Positions 11,050 through 22,855 of a DNA stretch of 64,000 nucleotides are shown one piece after another (the stretch's first letter is position 1; every line of letters begins with the position of its first letter). The notes beneath the pieces were generated by a model. It worked only from the letters and a program-made list of their open reading frames with translations. It searched no databases and had not been told where the DNA came from. The stretch spans positions 48,624,663-48,688,662 of the forward strand of contig CM053270.1 of the NCBI GenBank assembly GCA_028583415.1, given 5' to 3'. Both the position numbers and the translations under genes were made by a program. Origin of the DNA: Protea cynaroides. Taxonomy: Eukaryota; Streptophyta; Magnoliopsida; Proteales; Proteaceae.

Positions 11050-13253
11050 ACTGCTTGTCTGTTTGAGGATGAAAAGCTATGCTAAACTTCAACATGATTT
11101 CCATGGCTTTCTATAATCCTTCTCAGAACTTTGATGTAAAACGGGGATCTCTGTCAGATACTATACTCTCTGGGACACCGTGAAGTCTGACTATATTATC
11201 CACATATAGCTTGGCTAGCTTGTCCGTGGTGTACTAAGGTCTGACAGCGATGAAGCGAGCTGTCTTGGTAAGTCGATCGACTATCACCCACATGGCATCC
11301 ACTGACCTTGGTGTCAAGGGTTGGCCAGTGACAAAATCTATTGTGATACAATCCCACTTCCATACTGGCTCCTATAGTGGTTATAGCAAACCTGGGGGTC
11401 TTTGTCTCTCTACCTTTACTTACTGGCTATTTAGACATTGAAATACGAATCGAGCTACATCTGCTTTCATACCCCTCCACCAATATAATATTCTTAAATC
11501 ATGGTACATCTTGGTGCTTCTTGGATATACCGAATATGGGGTATAATGAGCTTCTGTCATAATTTTGTCTCTGATATTTGAGTTCTCACTCTCGGGTATA
11601 CATAATCGTTTACGATACCTGAGTACCTTGTTTGAATCCAAGGTGAAGTCAAGGTTGTTTTTACCCTTCTCTAGATCTTCTTGCACAGTCTTGAGGTGTG
11701 GATCCTATAGGATTGCTACTTTTACCTCATCTATTAGGTTTGGTGAGATCTTCAAGGCTGCGAACATCATTGTAAACTTATGAATCAAGCCCTGTTCCAC
11801 TAGATCTTCTGCAGTCTCTAATATATGTTCTTCATTATTCTCTATTGAGCCCGAGACTGTAGCACACAATGCAGCATTTGTACTGGGTCCTACCTAAGGT
11901 TTTGATGCCCACTTTCTGCTTAAGGCATCAGCTACAACGTTTGCTTTACCCGGATGGTACTGGATGTCATAATCATAATCCTTTAGTAGTTCCAACCACC
12001 TTCTTTGGCTCATATTCAAGTCATTTTGAGTGAAGAGGTAAGCCAAATTCTTATGATCGGACTTGATCTGAAACTTTTCACCATACAGGTAATGCCTCCA
12101 TGTCTTGATTGCATGTATGACCGCTGCTAATTATAGATCGTGCGTAGGATAGTTCTTCTCATGCTCTTTCAGTTGTCTTGATGCATAGGCGATCACCTGA
12201 TCTCCTTGCATCAGTACACATCCAAGTCCCAACCCTGATGCATTCGTATATAAGGTGAACGGCGAGCCTGGTGCTGGGATTGTCAGGATAAGTGCAGAGA
12301 CTTATCTTGCCTTCAGAGTATGAAAGCACTTCTTACACTCGTTTGTCCATATGAACTTTTCTCTTTTCTTGGTTAGTCTGATAAGTGGAACGACGATTCT
12401 TGAGTAGTTTTCCACGAATCTTCTATAGTAACCAGCCAACCCAAGGAAGCTACGAAGCTCTCCAACTGATTTTGATGCGTCCCATCCTACTATAGTTGTG
12501 ATCTTGCTTGGATCTAACTTGATACCATCTGTAGATACTACGTGACCTAAGAAGGCCACTTCCTTCAGCCAAATTTCACACTTCTTGAACTTGGCATAAA
12601 GCTTTTCCCTTTTCAGCCGTTGTAGGGCTGCTCTCAAGTGTGTTGCATGAGTCTCCCTGTCCTTTGAGTAGACCAAGTTGTTGTCAATGAATACGATGAC
12701 TAAAGTGTCCAACATGTCATGAAACACTCGGTTCATCAGTTCTATGAATGACGCTGGAGCGTTAGTTAACCAGAACGACGCTAGAGCGTTAGTCAACCAG
12801 AACGACATTACCAGAAACTCATAATGCCCATACCTTGTCCTAAAAGCAGTCTTCGGAATATCTCCTACCTTGATCTTAAGTTGGTGATATCCCGATCTAA
12901 GATCAATCTTCAAGAAAACCTTCGTACCCTGCAACTGATCAAATAGATCATCGATCTTAGGAAAAGGGTATCGGTTCTTGATGGTTAACTTGTTCAACTC
13001 TCGGTAGTCGATACATAGTAGTACACTACCATCCTTCTTCTTTACGAACAATACAGGCGCTCCCCACGGTGATATGCTTGGTCGTATGAAACCCTCATCT
13101 AGTAGTTCTTGTAACTAGGTCTTCAACTCCTTCAACTCCGAAGGGGCCATCCTATAAGGTGCCTTAGACACCGGGGCCGACCCTAGCATAAGGACTATCA
13201 CGAACTCTGTAGCCCTGTCTGGAGGTAGACCAAGTAGATCTTTTAGAAATACG
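11050..13253 (-). mobile_element. Element 2, 3' half: Tekay-like chromovirus pol, truncated
   Basis: Minus-strand homology to integrase, RNase H and reverse transcriptase of the same family as elements 1 and 3. The integrase is cut at about 11050 by the long LTR, so the integrase C-terminus, chromodomain and 3' LTR are missing. At 13253 the reading is interrupted, just after the protease-RT linker, by element 1. It resumes at 26909 in the matching protein position. Confidence 0.88.
11050..13253 (-). pseudogene. Ty3/gypsy pol remnant: integrase, RNase H, reverse transcriptase (element 2)
   Basis: Domains read from high to low coordinate. The protease-RT linker ends near 13115. RT (13051-12302) has KKDGS, LCIDYRELN, KIDLRSGYHQ and LGLAGYYRRF. 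RNase H covers about 12300-11900, with several stops. The integrase H2C2 region (11686-11420) has HYTPYSVYPRSTKMYHDL and YWWRGMK, and the integrase core runs down to 11050. Dead as an enzyme: the RT catalytic FIDD reads FIDN, the last zinc-binding Cys of H2C2 is Ser (CLNSQ), and there are several stops. A 27-bp in-frame tandem duplication near 12750-12805 repeats nine residues (FWLTNALAS / FWLTNAPAS) in the conserved RT block. Confidence 0.88.
13249..13253. repeat. Left target-site duplication of element 1 (ATACG)
   Basis: The right copy at 26909-26913 reads ATATA. The same protein position in element 3 (about 37634) reads ATACA, so each copy carries one transition from the presumed original. 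Confidence 0.7.
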
Positions 13254-15567
13254 TGTAAGACACGCACTCCACTAACTTGGTCTAACCGTGTCGTGCCAGG
13301 TCTTCCCATCATTTCTGGACCAAGTGGACCGAGCGTGTGAAGATAGATCACAAACCAGTTACAAGAATCGAGTTAAAAACACTAAAAACATACCTAAGGT
13401 CGCATGCCTGGGTAGGTATGGTCGACCATAAGGAAGGGAACCAAAAATCTCAAATCCAGAACCCCACGGTCGATGATTTTGACCTTACGGTCGATGGTTT
13501 ATGTGACCGTATGATCGACCATGAGAACCCAGATCAGACTCTGAGTTTTGGAAACTTTCCTAAACTAAGGGATTGCTTTCCTAATTGAAAGAGGACTCTA
13601 TACGGATAGTTTTACTCTATATAAAGGACGTCCCTCAGCCCTTTTTCACTATTTTAGAACATTAGTAAACCCTAGAGAAAGAGAAGGAAGAGAAGGAGAA
13701 GAAGAAAAATCTAAGGAGAAGAGTTTGCTGAGAAGGGCTTGACTCTCTATCACAGGCAAAGGTATGAAACGAATCTCTGGAGATGTAAACTCTAAGGAAT
13801 AAGACTTCTATGGAGGATAGGTAATATCAACCTATTATGATCCATGTGATTTTCTTGAGAAAATCCCAAGGAGAACCATGAGGAATGAATTTGATGATTA
13901 GGTTTGATATGAAACTACTAATGATGGCCATTGGATGACATTAGAATAAAACCCATTGAAGAACAGAAGAATTTACCCAGGAGGAACTCGAATTTCATGT
14001 AGATTGTTACTAGAAATCTCAAGGTCGCAGCTACAATCAACCATAGCATGACCAGTATGACCAGAGGATCGACCATAGGCATTCGAGAAGATTTCAGAAA
14101 TCATATGGTCGCAGCTACGGTTGCACCATATGCGACCATAGGGTATCGACCGTAGACAGTAAGGTCGATACAGCATGAGACCATAGGACCAATCAGTGCT
14201 CTGTTTCGATTTCTGACTACTGTAACATGTCACATATGAACACTAACTTAAATTCATATAACATTTAGGTTGTTAAATCAATTCAAAGAGAATTTCAAGG
14301 CTTGGAAAGACATCGAGAATTGCTAAAAGGTGAGGGAACAAGACCTAAACTAATTGGTTAATAACAAACTGTTTATTTTTATTGAGTCCAATGCCATGAT
14401 TGATTCTATGCTTGTATGCTTGTAATGTGTATCTCACATGTCATCCAATATTCCTGTTGTTACTGTTCATGCATATTTAATTCCGTTATTTATAACATGA
14501 TGATGATGATGATGCTAGGAATAGGCATGTGAATGTATGTGTGTGGTTGATGTATTGGATGTGAGTCGAGCATCAGGGGGAGGACGTGACATGGTGGTCT
14601 TCGACCTCGTCACTAGACTCTAACTCTATCTCTACTCAAGTCTTGCCCACTAACATCGTCGTATCGCCATTACCTTAGCAGAACTATTATGTCGTAGGGC
14701 ATCAGGGGAGGTGGTCTCGGACCGTATGGTCTCTGACTCTACTGGGGGGCCTTAGCTCTATCTCTATGGACGTATTGAGGGATGCTGGGGTGAGGCCTTG
14801 GATACACTGTTTGGCATTAGGATTGGTTAGTTGCGAGCCTAGTTTGCAAGCCCTCACCAATAGGAGCTTACGTGTTGGTATGGATAGGGCATCAGGGGAA
14901 GTGTTATGCGGTGTTTGATCCGGACACTTTAGCTCTATCTCTATTCCATAATGGGTGCATGTGGGACGGCGTTGGTGTTTGATCCATTGGACGGATTCAC
15001 ACACTCGTGTATAGAGGTACGACGGCCACCAAACCTTTCTATACCACATTGCAAACTTATAAACCAAACCAATATATGAATTAAATGCATGCATATGTTT
15101 GTTGCATTGTTTTGTTTGCTCACTGAGCCGTGATGTGTGCTCACCCTTTCGACTTCAAATATTTTTAGTTGATGATGCAGGTCCTACCGTTGAAGAATAT
15201 ATGAATGCATTGAGGTATGGACACATTGCTGCGGTAGACATAAAAACTGAAGAGAATGCGCATGGTTCATCATGTAAGTGCAACCAACGTGTTTTTGCTT
15301 AAGTTTAATTATAATTTGAACATCAGATATTATTTTTATGTCTTGTGGTTTGGAGATAATTAGATTAAATACTTATTTATCACTGTTAGACTCTCAGTTC
15401 ATTATCAATAAGAATTTCTCTTATTTGTTTATTACCTCTAATTATTAATGTGGAATGTGTGTTTGGTTTGATATGGTGGGTACGACCTAAGCGAGATCCT
15501 GGGTGAACCGTTGGTTTATTGACAGTTCATCACACCATTCTGGTTAGACCAGAATTAGGGTGTGACA
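13254..15567 (+). repeat. 5' LTR of element 1 (2314 bp)
   Basis: Starts TGTAAGACACGCAC and ends GGTGTGACA. It matches 22856-24250 plus 25952-26908 of the 3' LTR. TATATAAA at 13618-13625 is the likely core promoter, followed by a purine-rich GAGAAGGAAGAG-type leader. Clusters of GGTCGACC/CGACCGTA motifs lie at 13419-13525 and 14023-14175. From 14570 on, degenerate units with 'gcatcagggg' and 'tagctctatctctat' repeat. The frames at 14702-15144 and 15099-15302 are LTR artefacts. Confidence 0.92.
13618..13625 (+). promoter_or_regulatory. TATA box of the element 1 5' LTR
   Basis: TATATAAA, conserved in the 3' LTR at 23219-23226. In both, AGGAC[G/A]TCCCTCAGCCC follows. Confidence 0.7.
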
Positions 15568-15570
15568 ACT

Positions 15571-15582
15571 TGATATTAGAGC
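15571..15582 (+). promoter_or_regulatory. Primer binding site of element 1 (initiator tRNA-Met type, mutated)
   Basis: TGATATTAGAGC against the standard TGGTATCAGAGC, with two transitions. It starts 3 bases after the 5' LTR end. Confidence 0.85.
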
Positions 15583-15846
15583 ACTCAGGTTCTACCCATT
15601 GACCTAACAACTTCCACATGGGTCATGAACTGAGTTAGGATAAAATTTAAAAGCTGTAATAAGAACACACCATAAGCACTTGTGTTGTATAAGACATAAA
15701 CTAAGAAAGAGAATAATGCATATATGTAAAGGAAAAACCAATTATATATATATATGAAAACAAGATAAATGTACATCAAATCAGAGTATGGTCCACAATC
15801 CGGACAGGTACTCTGTAATATAAAAGGAAAAAGATATAAAGGGCAA

Positions 15847-17130
15847 TCATGGAGTTGGAGGTGCTGGAGGAGGAAGAGCCTCATGATCTCTATCGTAGTC
15901 CTCAGCATATACTCTCGCGAGCCAGGCCACCTGAGTCTGAGTGGCTCGGAGACTAGCTGCCAGATCGGCTACCTGCTGGTCTGTAGAGCGCTGGACATCT
16001 AGAAGCTCTCCTACTCTCCCATCAGTCACGCGCTGAGCCTCTCTAATCTCACGTAACAGCCCCATCATGTCATCTGGTGGTGGGCGTGAAGGGCCAACTG
16101 AATGAGAAGCCCTAGAAGGACCAGCTCCAGTAGAATGCTATGGCGATGGAGGAGGGATGGCATCCACATCCATGTACATCCGATCATCATCCTCCTCATC
16201 ACCACCCTCGTGTACCTCTGCTGCTGTTGTTGCTACCTCTGCAGCTGCTGCTGCTGTCGCCTTTGCATTTGCTACCGCTACCCGAGTAAGAGGATGTCTC
16301 ATAGCATTCCTCTCATCATCACTGACCTGTATATCTCTCATGCCCATCCTGCTGATGGCCTCTCAATCTAGGTCAGCTGAGAAGGTGTCCTCAATGATCC
16401 TCTCATCCACTAGGTCCACCTGTAGATGAGCGAGCATGGTGGAGATCAACCGCCCATAGGGTAAGTTGCCTCACGAGTCAGGCAACGTAGCTCGGTGCAT
16501 GGTCCGGAGAATAATGTATGGGAGGCAGACATGCTTCCTAGTACAGATACAGTACAGTAGGTACTGAGTCAGCTGAAAGATCATCTCATAATGTCTGCCC
16601 TGGGGAATCAAATTATGCTGGATAATCTTACAGTAGACACATGGCTCTGGACACAGGTTGACTGCTTTTATCTCTCAGCTGTCATCCCGAAGAATATTAT
16701 TATCTATTTCCGCACGCATCTATGTAGATAGAAAGTGTGGCTCTCTGGGTGCACAGTAAACTAACTGTCCATCACTGGAGATACCTAGGAGATCAGTCAA
16801 CTCCTCTCAGTTGAAAGAAATCGAAACCCCTTTTACCTAGCTGGTAATCCGAAGCTCTCTTCCCCTCTCCACATCTAGGTCACTCTCCACCTGAAGGTGA
16901 CAGTAGAACTGCTTAACCAAGTCCGGGGGAGTGCAAGCCTCGTATAAGATCACTGGAAGCCAGCCCATATCACTAAATGCCCTCTCCACATCAAATAGGG
17001 CCAAGTGGGCTAAGTTCACACATCTACCCCCTTTAACCTTCTTTCGGTCAAACCAAGGGTATCGCACTTCTACTTCCATAGACCTGAAGCGAAGTGGGTC
17101 ATGAACTCGAGGAACTTTAGTGCGAACCAT
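15847..17130 (-). pseudogene. Antisense accessory gene of element 1, PF20167-like protein (several stops)
   Basis: Reads antisense to gag-pol, between PBS and gag. From ATG at 17130 to TGA at 15847-15849 is 1284 bases, exactly 428 codons. Frame is kept along the whole length although interrupted by several stops. Conserved blocks shared with the copies in elements 2 and 3: GWLPVI near 16955, LVKQFY, VKGVSISFN, LADLLGI-like, LVYCAP, LTQYLLYC, LPYIILRTMH, NLPYGRL, a small acidic/Ala-rich linker, and a C-terminal REIREAQ...heptad-like block. These resemble the 'putative plant transposon protein' family (PF20167 from memory), whose function is unknown. A leader intron lies at 17136-17567. Element 1's copy has more stops than element 2's. 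Confidence 0.72.
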
Positions 17131-17135
17131 GATAG

Positions 17136-17567
17136 CTATAAGAAAAGAAAATAAGAAAAACAAGTTAGAAAATTTGGAAAAATTTGACAGTCAAATGACA
17201 TAAAATAAGAAAAAGCCTCACTTTTCACCCAAACATTGGGCAGGAGGACTTACATAGGTCCCCAACCACCCTACAATGCATATCCAATAGGAAATTTTAA
17301 CTAGGAATGTACAATTTGAAAATTTTTGACAATTAGGCAGAAACCCCAAAATTTAGGTAAAAAATGAGAAATTTCAAGTTTCTACCAAACTAACTGCTGA
17401 AACTCAAATTTTCATGAGGGCTTTCATCCATTAGGTGGCCAATGGCAAAAGCCTCCAATAAAAATCTAATTTTTACGGTCAGAAAAATATTAATTAGAAG
17501 AAAACTCTACAAATGGCAAAAATCCTAAGTATGAAAGCTTAAAGGTGAAAGAGAGTAGAGAGCATAC
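17136..17567 (-). other. Predicted 5'-leader intron of the antisense gene (432 nt), element 1
   Basis: Donor CAAG|GTATGC at 17567 and acceptor TTCTTATAG at 17136, five bases before the ATG. Equivalent introns of 426 and 448 nt precede the same gene in elements 2 and 3. This supports a real transcription unit rather than a chance frame. Confidence 0.6.
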
Positions 17568-17734
17568 CTTGTGGAACGGAATGTGGGTCGTAGATCGAAG
17601 GAAAAATCACCAAGTTAGTATAGTCGACACTGTAGCAACTCATTGGAGGCGAGTTGAGTAGAGACCGTAGAGGAAGAGGAAGAAATGAGAGGAAAACTCT
17701 CAAAATTAGATTTTCAAAACTGATTTTGGATCTT

Positions 17735-17862
17735 ACGGTCGCAGAATTCGACCAAAACCATCGACCGTATGATCGACCAGAGGGTCTCGGTATGTTACCA
17801 AGGATGTGATGGTCGCACCTAAGGTCACACAACATGCGAACGTTGGCCATCGACCGTATGAC
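17735..17862. promoter_or_regulatory. Motif cluster between divergent antisense gene and gag, element 1 type (TACGGTCG)
   Basis: Contains TTACGGTCGCAG, TTCGACCA, ATCGACCGTATGATCGACC, ATGGTCGCACC and ATCGACCGTATGACC. The same phrases, in the same variant spelling, occur in this element's LTRs at 13419-13525, 14023-14175 and 23620-23775. The conserved 'gagttgctacagtgtcgac' of the antisense leader is at about 17618-17644. Confidence 0.6.
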
Positions 17863-18069
17863 CTACTGTTGTCTGCATTTTGATTCTGTTTGAACTTTTG
17901 CCTACTAAATTTGTTTTTCTCTCGCCTTCCATTGTGAAACTAACCCAATACTACCATCATATCTTGTCTCACATGTACAGCCTTTCCAAGTACCATTCAA
18001 CCAAGAGTTTAAATTACTGGACACAGAGTAAGTAGAAAGAGACAAAATGCAAACCCATCTCCACCACCT

Positions 18070-19310
18070 ATGGAGACTAATGACAATGAAGGTCAGCAAA
18101 GATAGGAAGGAAATATTGGAACTCAAAATGCTACACCTCAGAATGTGCACACCCAAGCCAACCCAACCAACCTACCTGCACCACCTATAGAATTGGCTAT
18201 TGCGGTGATGAATTTAGCATAACAATTGTAGTAAATACAGCAAGTGTAAGAAAACATGCAAGCTGCTATGGGAATGGTTTTCCCAGCTGCAAACACGACA
18301 CCTCTACCTGCAGGACAAACTAGTACTACACCTGGTGGTAGCAACACCGTACCCCAAGCACCGCAAACACCAGCAGTACAAGACCAAGTGCAAAACCCTG
18401 AAGCACCGCAAGGTGGGTATAACCAAGAAAATTATCAGTACCAGCCACCTATGTATGGAGTATATGCACAGTATCAGCTTGATCACTCCAGACTGATCGA
18501 GCATTTCCTGAAGTTAAAGCCGAAGCAATTTACAGGCAAGCCATCAGATCCGTTATGGCCAGCTCACTGGATCGATGAGATGGAAAGAAACTTTATGATG
18601 ATGACTATAAATGAAGAAGAAAAGGTACTATGTGCCACTTTTATGTTGAAAGGTGATACACACCATTGGTAGAAATCAACTAGAAGTTATCTGTTAACAA
18701 AGCACGCCCAACTGACCTAGGTTATCTATAAAGAAGCTTTCTTCGAGAAGTATTTTCCCAGGAGTTTCAGAGATCAAATGGAAAATGAGTTTCTGAGTTT
18801 GTATCAGGGACAGATGACTGAGACGCATATCAACAGCATTATGAACAGCTATTTTTCTTTGCTCCCTCTAGCATGCAGGAGGAAAATACCAAAACCCGAA
18901 GGTTCGTCATGAGACTTAGGGGAAGCATTCGTGAGCATGTATTGGGACTGGAAAAGAAGATTTATAATGAAGCTATACAGATTGCTCGAGTATTGGAATT
19001 GAACCAGAGGGAAAGTTATTTTGCTCAGAACAATGGTATTAAAAGGCCTAATGGAAATTCATACAACGGAGGGAACTCAAAGAAGTTTAAACCCTTCCGT
19101 ACTCAAGGCTTCAATGCAGCCTAGACTACTCCAACAGCCCAACCTCAACAGAAGCAAAGTAGTGATGGAGTTAAATGCTTTAACTGTAATCAAGTAGGAC
19201 ATTATTCAAGGGAGTGTCCTAAGCCAAAGAAGCTGCTACAGCAAGGAAAGGTTTATGCAGTTACATATGAGGATGCTGCCGCATCGCCTGATGTGGTCAC
19301 ATGTATGACC
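18070..19310 (+). pseudogene. gag pseudogene of element 1
   Basis: ATG at 18070 opens a Q/N/P-rich N-terminus with stops. The in-frame stretch 18256-18672 contains the gag helical domain (LDHSRLIEHFLKLKPKQF, then DPLWPAHWIDEMERNF). It continues past a stop (expected Trp codon region) through EAFFEKYFP and FLSLYQG, shifts frame near 18870, and resumes with RRFVMRLRGSIREHVLG. A CCHC zinc knuckle, CFNCNQVGHYSRECPK, is intact at 19175-19225. It forms the structural protein in active relatives; here it is broken by at least four stops and one frameshift. Confidence 0.88.
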
Positions 19311-19369
19311 TGAACCTTTCATTTTGTACTACCTTGTGTGAGCATGCAGACTAAAATTAAATCAAATCA

Positions 19370-22300
19370 CAGGTATCGTACCTATTAATGGCTTACCCGC
19401 CAAAGTACTCTTTGACTCTGGAGCTACTCATTCTTTTATATCTGTATCGTTTGGAAAGAAGTTAAATCTACCCCTCAGACCTTTAGACTACAAACTGCTT
19501 ATACGATTACCTATGGGATTAGAAGTGGAACTAGACAAAGGTTATGGACCATGTCTAGTTCTTATCGACGAGAAGATTTTGGATGCAAGCTTAATTCAAC
19601 TTGAGATGGCAAACTTTGACGTTATCTTAGGAATGGATTGGTTAACTCGGCACTCTGTAAACATATTATGTGCAGAAAAGAAATTGGCATTTAAAGACAA
19701 GGAAGGAGCAAAGTTTAGTTTTACGGGAACCAAACTTTCTCGTAAACGAAAACTCATTCTCTCTGCATTGAAGGCTAGAAAATGCCTCGAGAAAAAAGGA
19801 ATTGGGTATCTAGTATCCGTGATCGACCTCACCAAAGAAGCATCACAAATGACAGATATTGAAGTTGTGCGTAAATTTCTAGATGTATTTCCTGAGGAAC
19901 TACCAAGACTACCACCTGACCGAGCGACAGAGTTCGTTATAGATCTCATACCCGGAGTCGCACCAGTATCCAAAGCACCTTATCGAATGGCTCCTACTGA
20001 ATTGAAGGAACTAAAGGTACAATTACAAGAATTACTGGACAAGGGTTATATTAGACCCAGCATATCACCATGGTAAGCGCCAGTATTGTTCGTGAAAAAG
20101 AAGGACGGTAGCATTCGACTGTGTATAGATTATCAGGAATTGAATAATCTTACAATCAAGAATCGGTACCCGTTGCCTCGGATCGATGACTTGTTCAATT
20201 AGTTGCAAGGTGCCAAGGTGTTCTCTAAAATTGATCTTCGGAAGGATACCATCAGTTGAAGATTAAGGAAGGTGATATTCCGAAGACAGAAATCAAAACC
20301 AGATATGGACATTATGAATTTTTAGTCATGTCTTTTGGATTAACTAATGCATCCACAACTTTTATGGAACTCATGAATCGGGTATTCCATGATATGTTGG
20401 ATATGTCAGTCATTGTATTTATTGACAACATACTAGTCTACTCCAAGGACAAAGAAGCTCATGTCACAAATCTAAGAGTCGCTCTGCAACGACTAAGAAA
20501 AGAGAAGTTTTACGCAAAATTTACAAAGTGTTAATTCTGGATAAATGAAGTCACTTTCTTAGGCCATGTTGTATCCGCTGAAGGAATTAAAGTGGATCCT
20601 AGTAAGATTGAAGCCATTGTGAAATGGGAAGCACCTAAGAATGTTGCAGAAATCAGAAGTTTCCTAGGTTTAGCTGGTTATTATCGACAATTCATGGAAG
20701 ATTACTCTAGAATTGTCGTACCACTCACTAGTCTGACAAAGAAAGGAGAAAAGTTTGTTTGGACCGATAAATGTGAAGAGTGTTTTCAAACATTGAAGGC
20801 TAAATTGATATCAGCTCCCATCTTGACTATTTCGATCCCAGGATAACCATTTACCTTGTACACTGATGCGTCTAGGTTAGGTTTAAGATGTGTGGTTATG
20901 CAAGGAAAACAAGTAGTAGTGTATGCCTCAAGACAACTAAACACACATGAGAAGAACTATCCCACTCATGACTTGGAATTAGCAGCTGTAGTACATGCTG
21001 TTAAGATATGGAGACATTATTTGTATGGAGAGAAATTTTAGATTAAATCAGATCATAAGAGTCTCACTCATCTTTTTAATCAGAAGGAGTTGAAAATGAG
21101 ACAAAGAAGATGGCTAAAAATTACTAAAGGATTATGATTGCGATATCCAGTATCATCTAAGAAAAGCAAACGTAGTTGCTAACGCACTAAGCAGGAATGC
21201 TATGATAGAATCCCATGAAGAAGTTAGTGCAAATGCTGTAGCGTGTGTCATAGGGAGAGTATTTAATTACGGTAAAGAGCAATTCGTGATTGATATTCCG
21301 AATGAATCAACTGACCAAGGATTTATTCATCTATTCTCAAACATGTTTGCTACATTGAAGATTGTACCCGATCTATTAGACGAAGTAAAAGCCGTTATTA
21401 AATCAGACCCTTATCTGAGAACGGTACAAGAAGACCTCAAAAAAGGTAGGACAACTCCTGAGTTCACCTTGGACGTTGAAAAGGTGCTAAGATACAAAGG
21501 AAGGGTATGTGTTCCTGAAAATAAAGACTTTGATATTAGGCACAGACTAATGAAGGAAGCTCACACCATTGTTTATTCGGTACATCTTGAAAGTATGAAG
21601 ATGTATCATGATCTGAAGAAACTATATTGGTGGAGAGGAATGAAAGCGGATGTAGCTAAATTTGTGTCTCAATGCTTGAATTGTCAACAAATAAAGGATG
21701 AAAGACAAAGACCTGCAGGATTGTTGCAGCCACTGCTAGAACAAGCATGGAAATGGGACTGCACCACTATGGACTTCGTCACTGGGTTACCATTGAGTCC
21801 CCGAGTAGTTGACGCGGTCTGGGTGATTGTGGATCGTTTGACCAAGACAGCTCGTTTCATAGCTATATGACCTTAGTATATCCTATAGAGGTTAGATAAG
21901 CTTTATGTAGATAATATTGTCTGATTACATAGTGTACCTGAAAGCATTGTGTCCGACAGAGACCACGCTTTACCTCAAAGTCTTGGGAAGGATTATAGAA
22001 GGTTATGGGTACAACATTGAAGTTTAGTACTGCATTCTATCCTCAGACAGACAGACAGTCGGAGCGTACTATTCGGATTTTAGAAGACATGCTTCGTGCT
22101 TGTGTCATTGATTTCAAAGGATCATAGGATGAGAAATTACCATTGATTGAATTCGCTTATAACAACAGCTATCAAGCGACTATACATATGTCACCCTATG
22201 AAGCACTGTATGGTAGGAAATGTCGAACTTCTTTGTTTTGGAATAAAGTTGGAGAATGGAGTATTGTTGGACCAGAGTTTGTTGAAGAGACTTGTCGAGT

Positions 22301-22826
22301 AGTCGATATTATCAAGGAAAGAGTCTGAATAGCTCAGAACCGTCAAAAGCAATATGCAGATAATCGATGCAGATATCTCGAATTAACCATAGGTGATAAG
22401 GTATTATTGAAAATATCTCCTATGCGTGGTTTGAAAAGGTTTGGACAGAAGGAAAAGCTGTGTCCCAGATATATTGGACCTTATAAAGTTCTTGATAGAT
22501 GTAAAAAAGTAGCATATCAGTTAGCACTACCACCGTCCATGACAAGTGTGCATGATGTATTTCATATCTCATTACTGAAGAAGTACGTCAGAGATCCAAC
22601 ACACGTGTTAACAATGGATCCACCAAATTTGACTAAAGATTTGACGTTCGAAGTAGTACCTTTTGAGATCACTAGCCAGAAGGTGCAACGTCTTCGCAAC
22701 TGCGACATTTACTACGTTAAGGTTACTTGGAGAAGCCAAAATGTAGAAGAAGTTACATGGGTAGAAGAGAACGCTATGCGGAAGCAATATCCTTACCTAT
22801 TTGACTCGGATGGTATGCAAATTTAG
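19370..22826 (+). pseudogene. pol pseudogene of element 1: protease, RT, RNase H, integrase, chromodomain
   Basis: Protease FDSGATHSF at about 19409-19435 is intact. GMDWL is near 19633. RT starts after a stop at 20074 with LFVKKKDGS and LCIDYQELN. It is frameshifted near 20240 (FSKIDLR to YHQLKIK) and its catalytic motif is FIDN instead of FIDD (20418-20429). RNase H carries YTDAS (20856) and HDLELAAVVHA. The integrase zinc domain is intact through CLNCQ (21675-21690). The integrase core has MDFVTGLP, a lesion around 21870-22060, then SERTIRILEDML. The C-terminal chromodomain-like block (VTWRSQNVEEVTWVEE, about 22725-22775) defines a chromovirus. At least eight stops or frameshifts; not functional. 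Confidence 0.92.
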
Positions 22827-22840
22827 AGGATGAAATTTAT

Positions 22841-22855
22841 ATAAGAGGGGGGAGT
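22841..22855 (+). promoter_or_regulatory. Polypurine tract of element 1
   Basis: ATAAGAGGGGGGAGT directly before the TGTAAGAC of the 3' LTR at 22856, 15 bases after the end of pol. Confidence 0.85.

Noticed and set aside
14702..15302. Frames within the 5' LTR of element 1 (also at 26029-26630 in the 3' LTR)
   Set aside because: Present only as LTR sequence, with no domain. Frames differ between the two LTRs.
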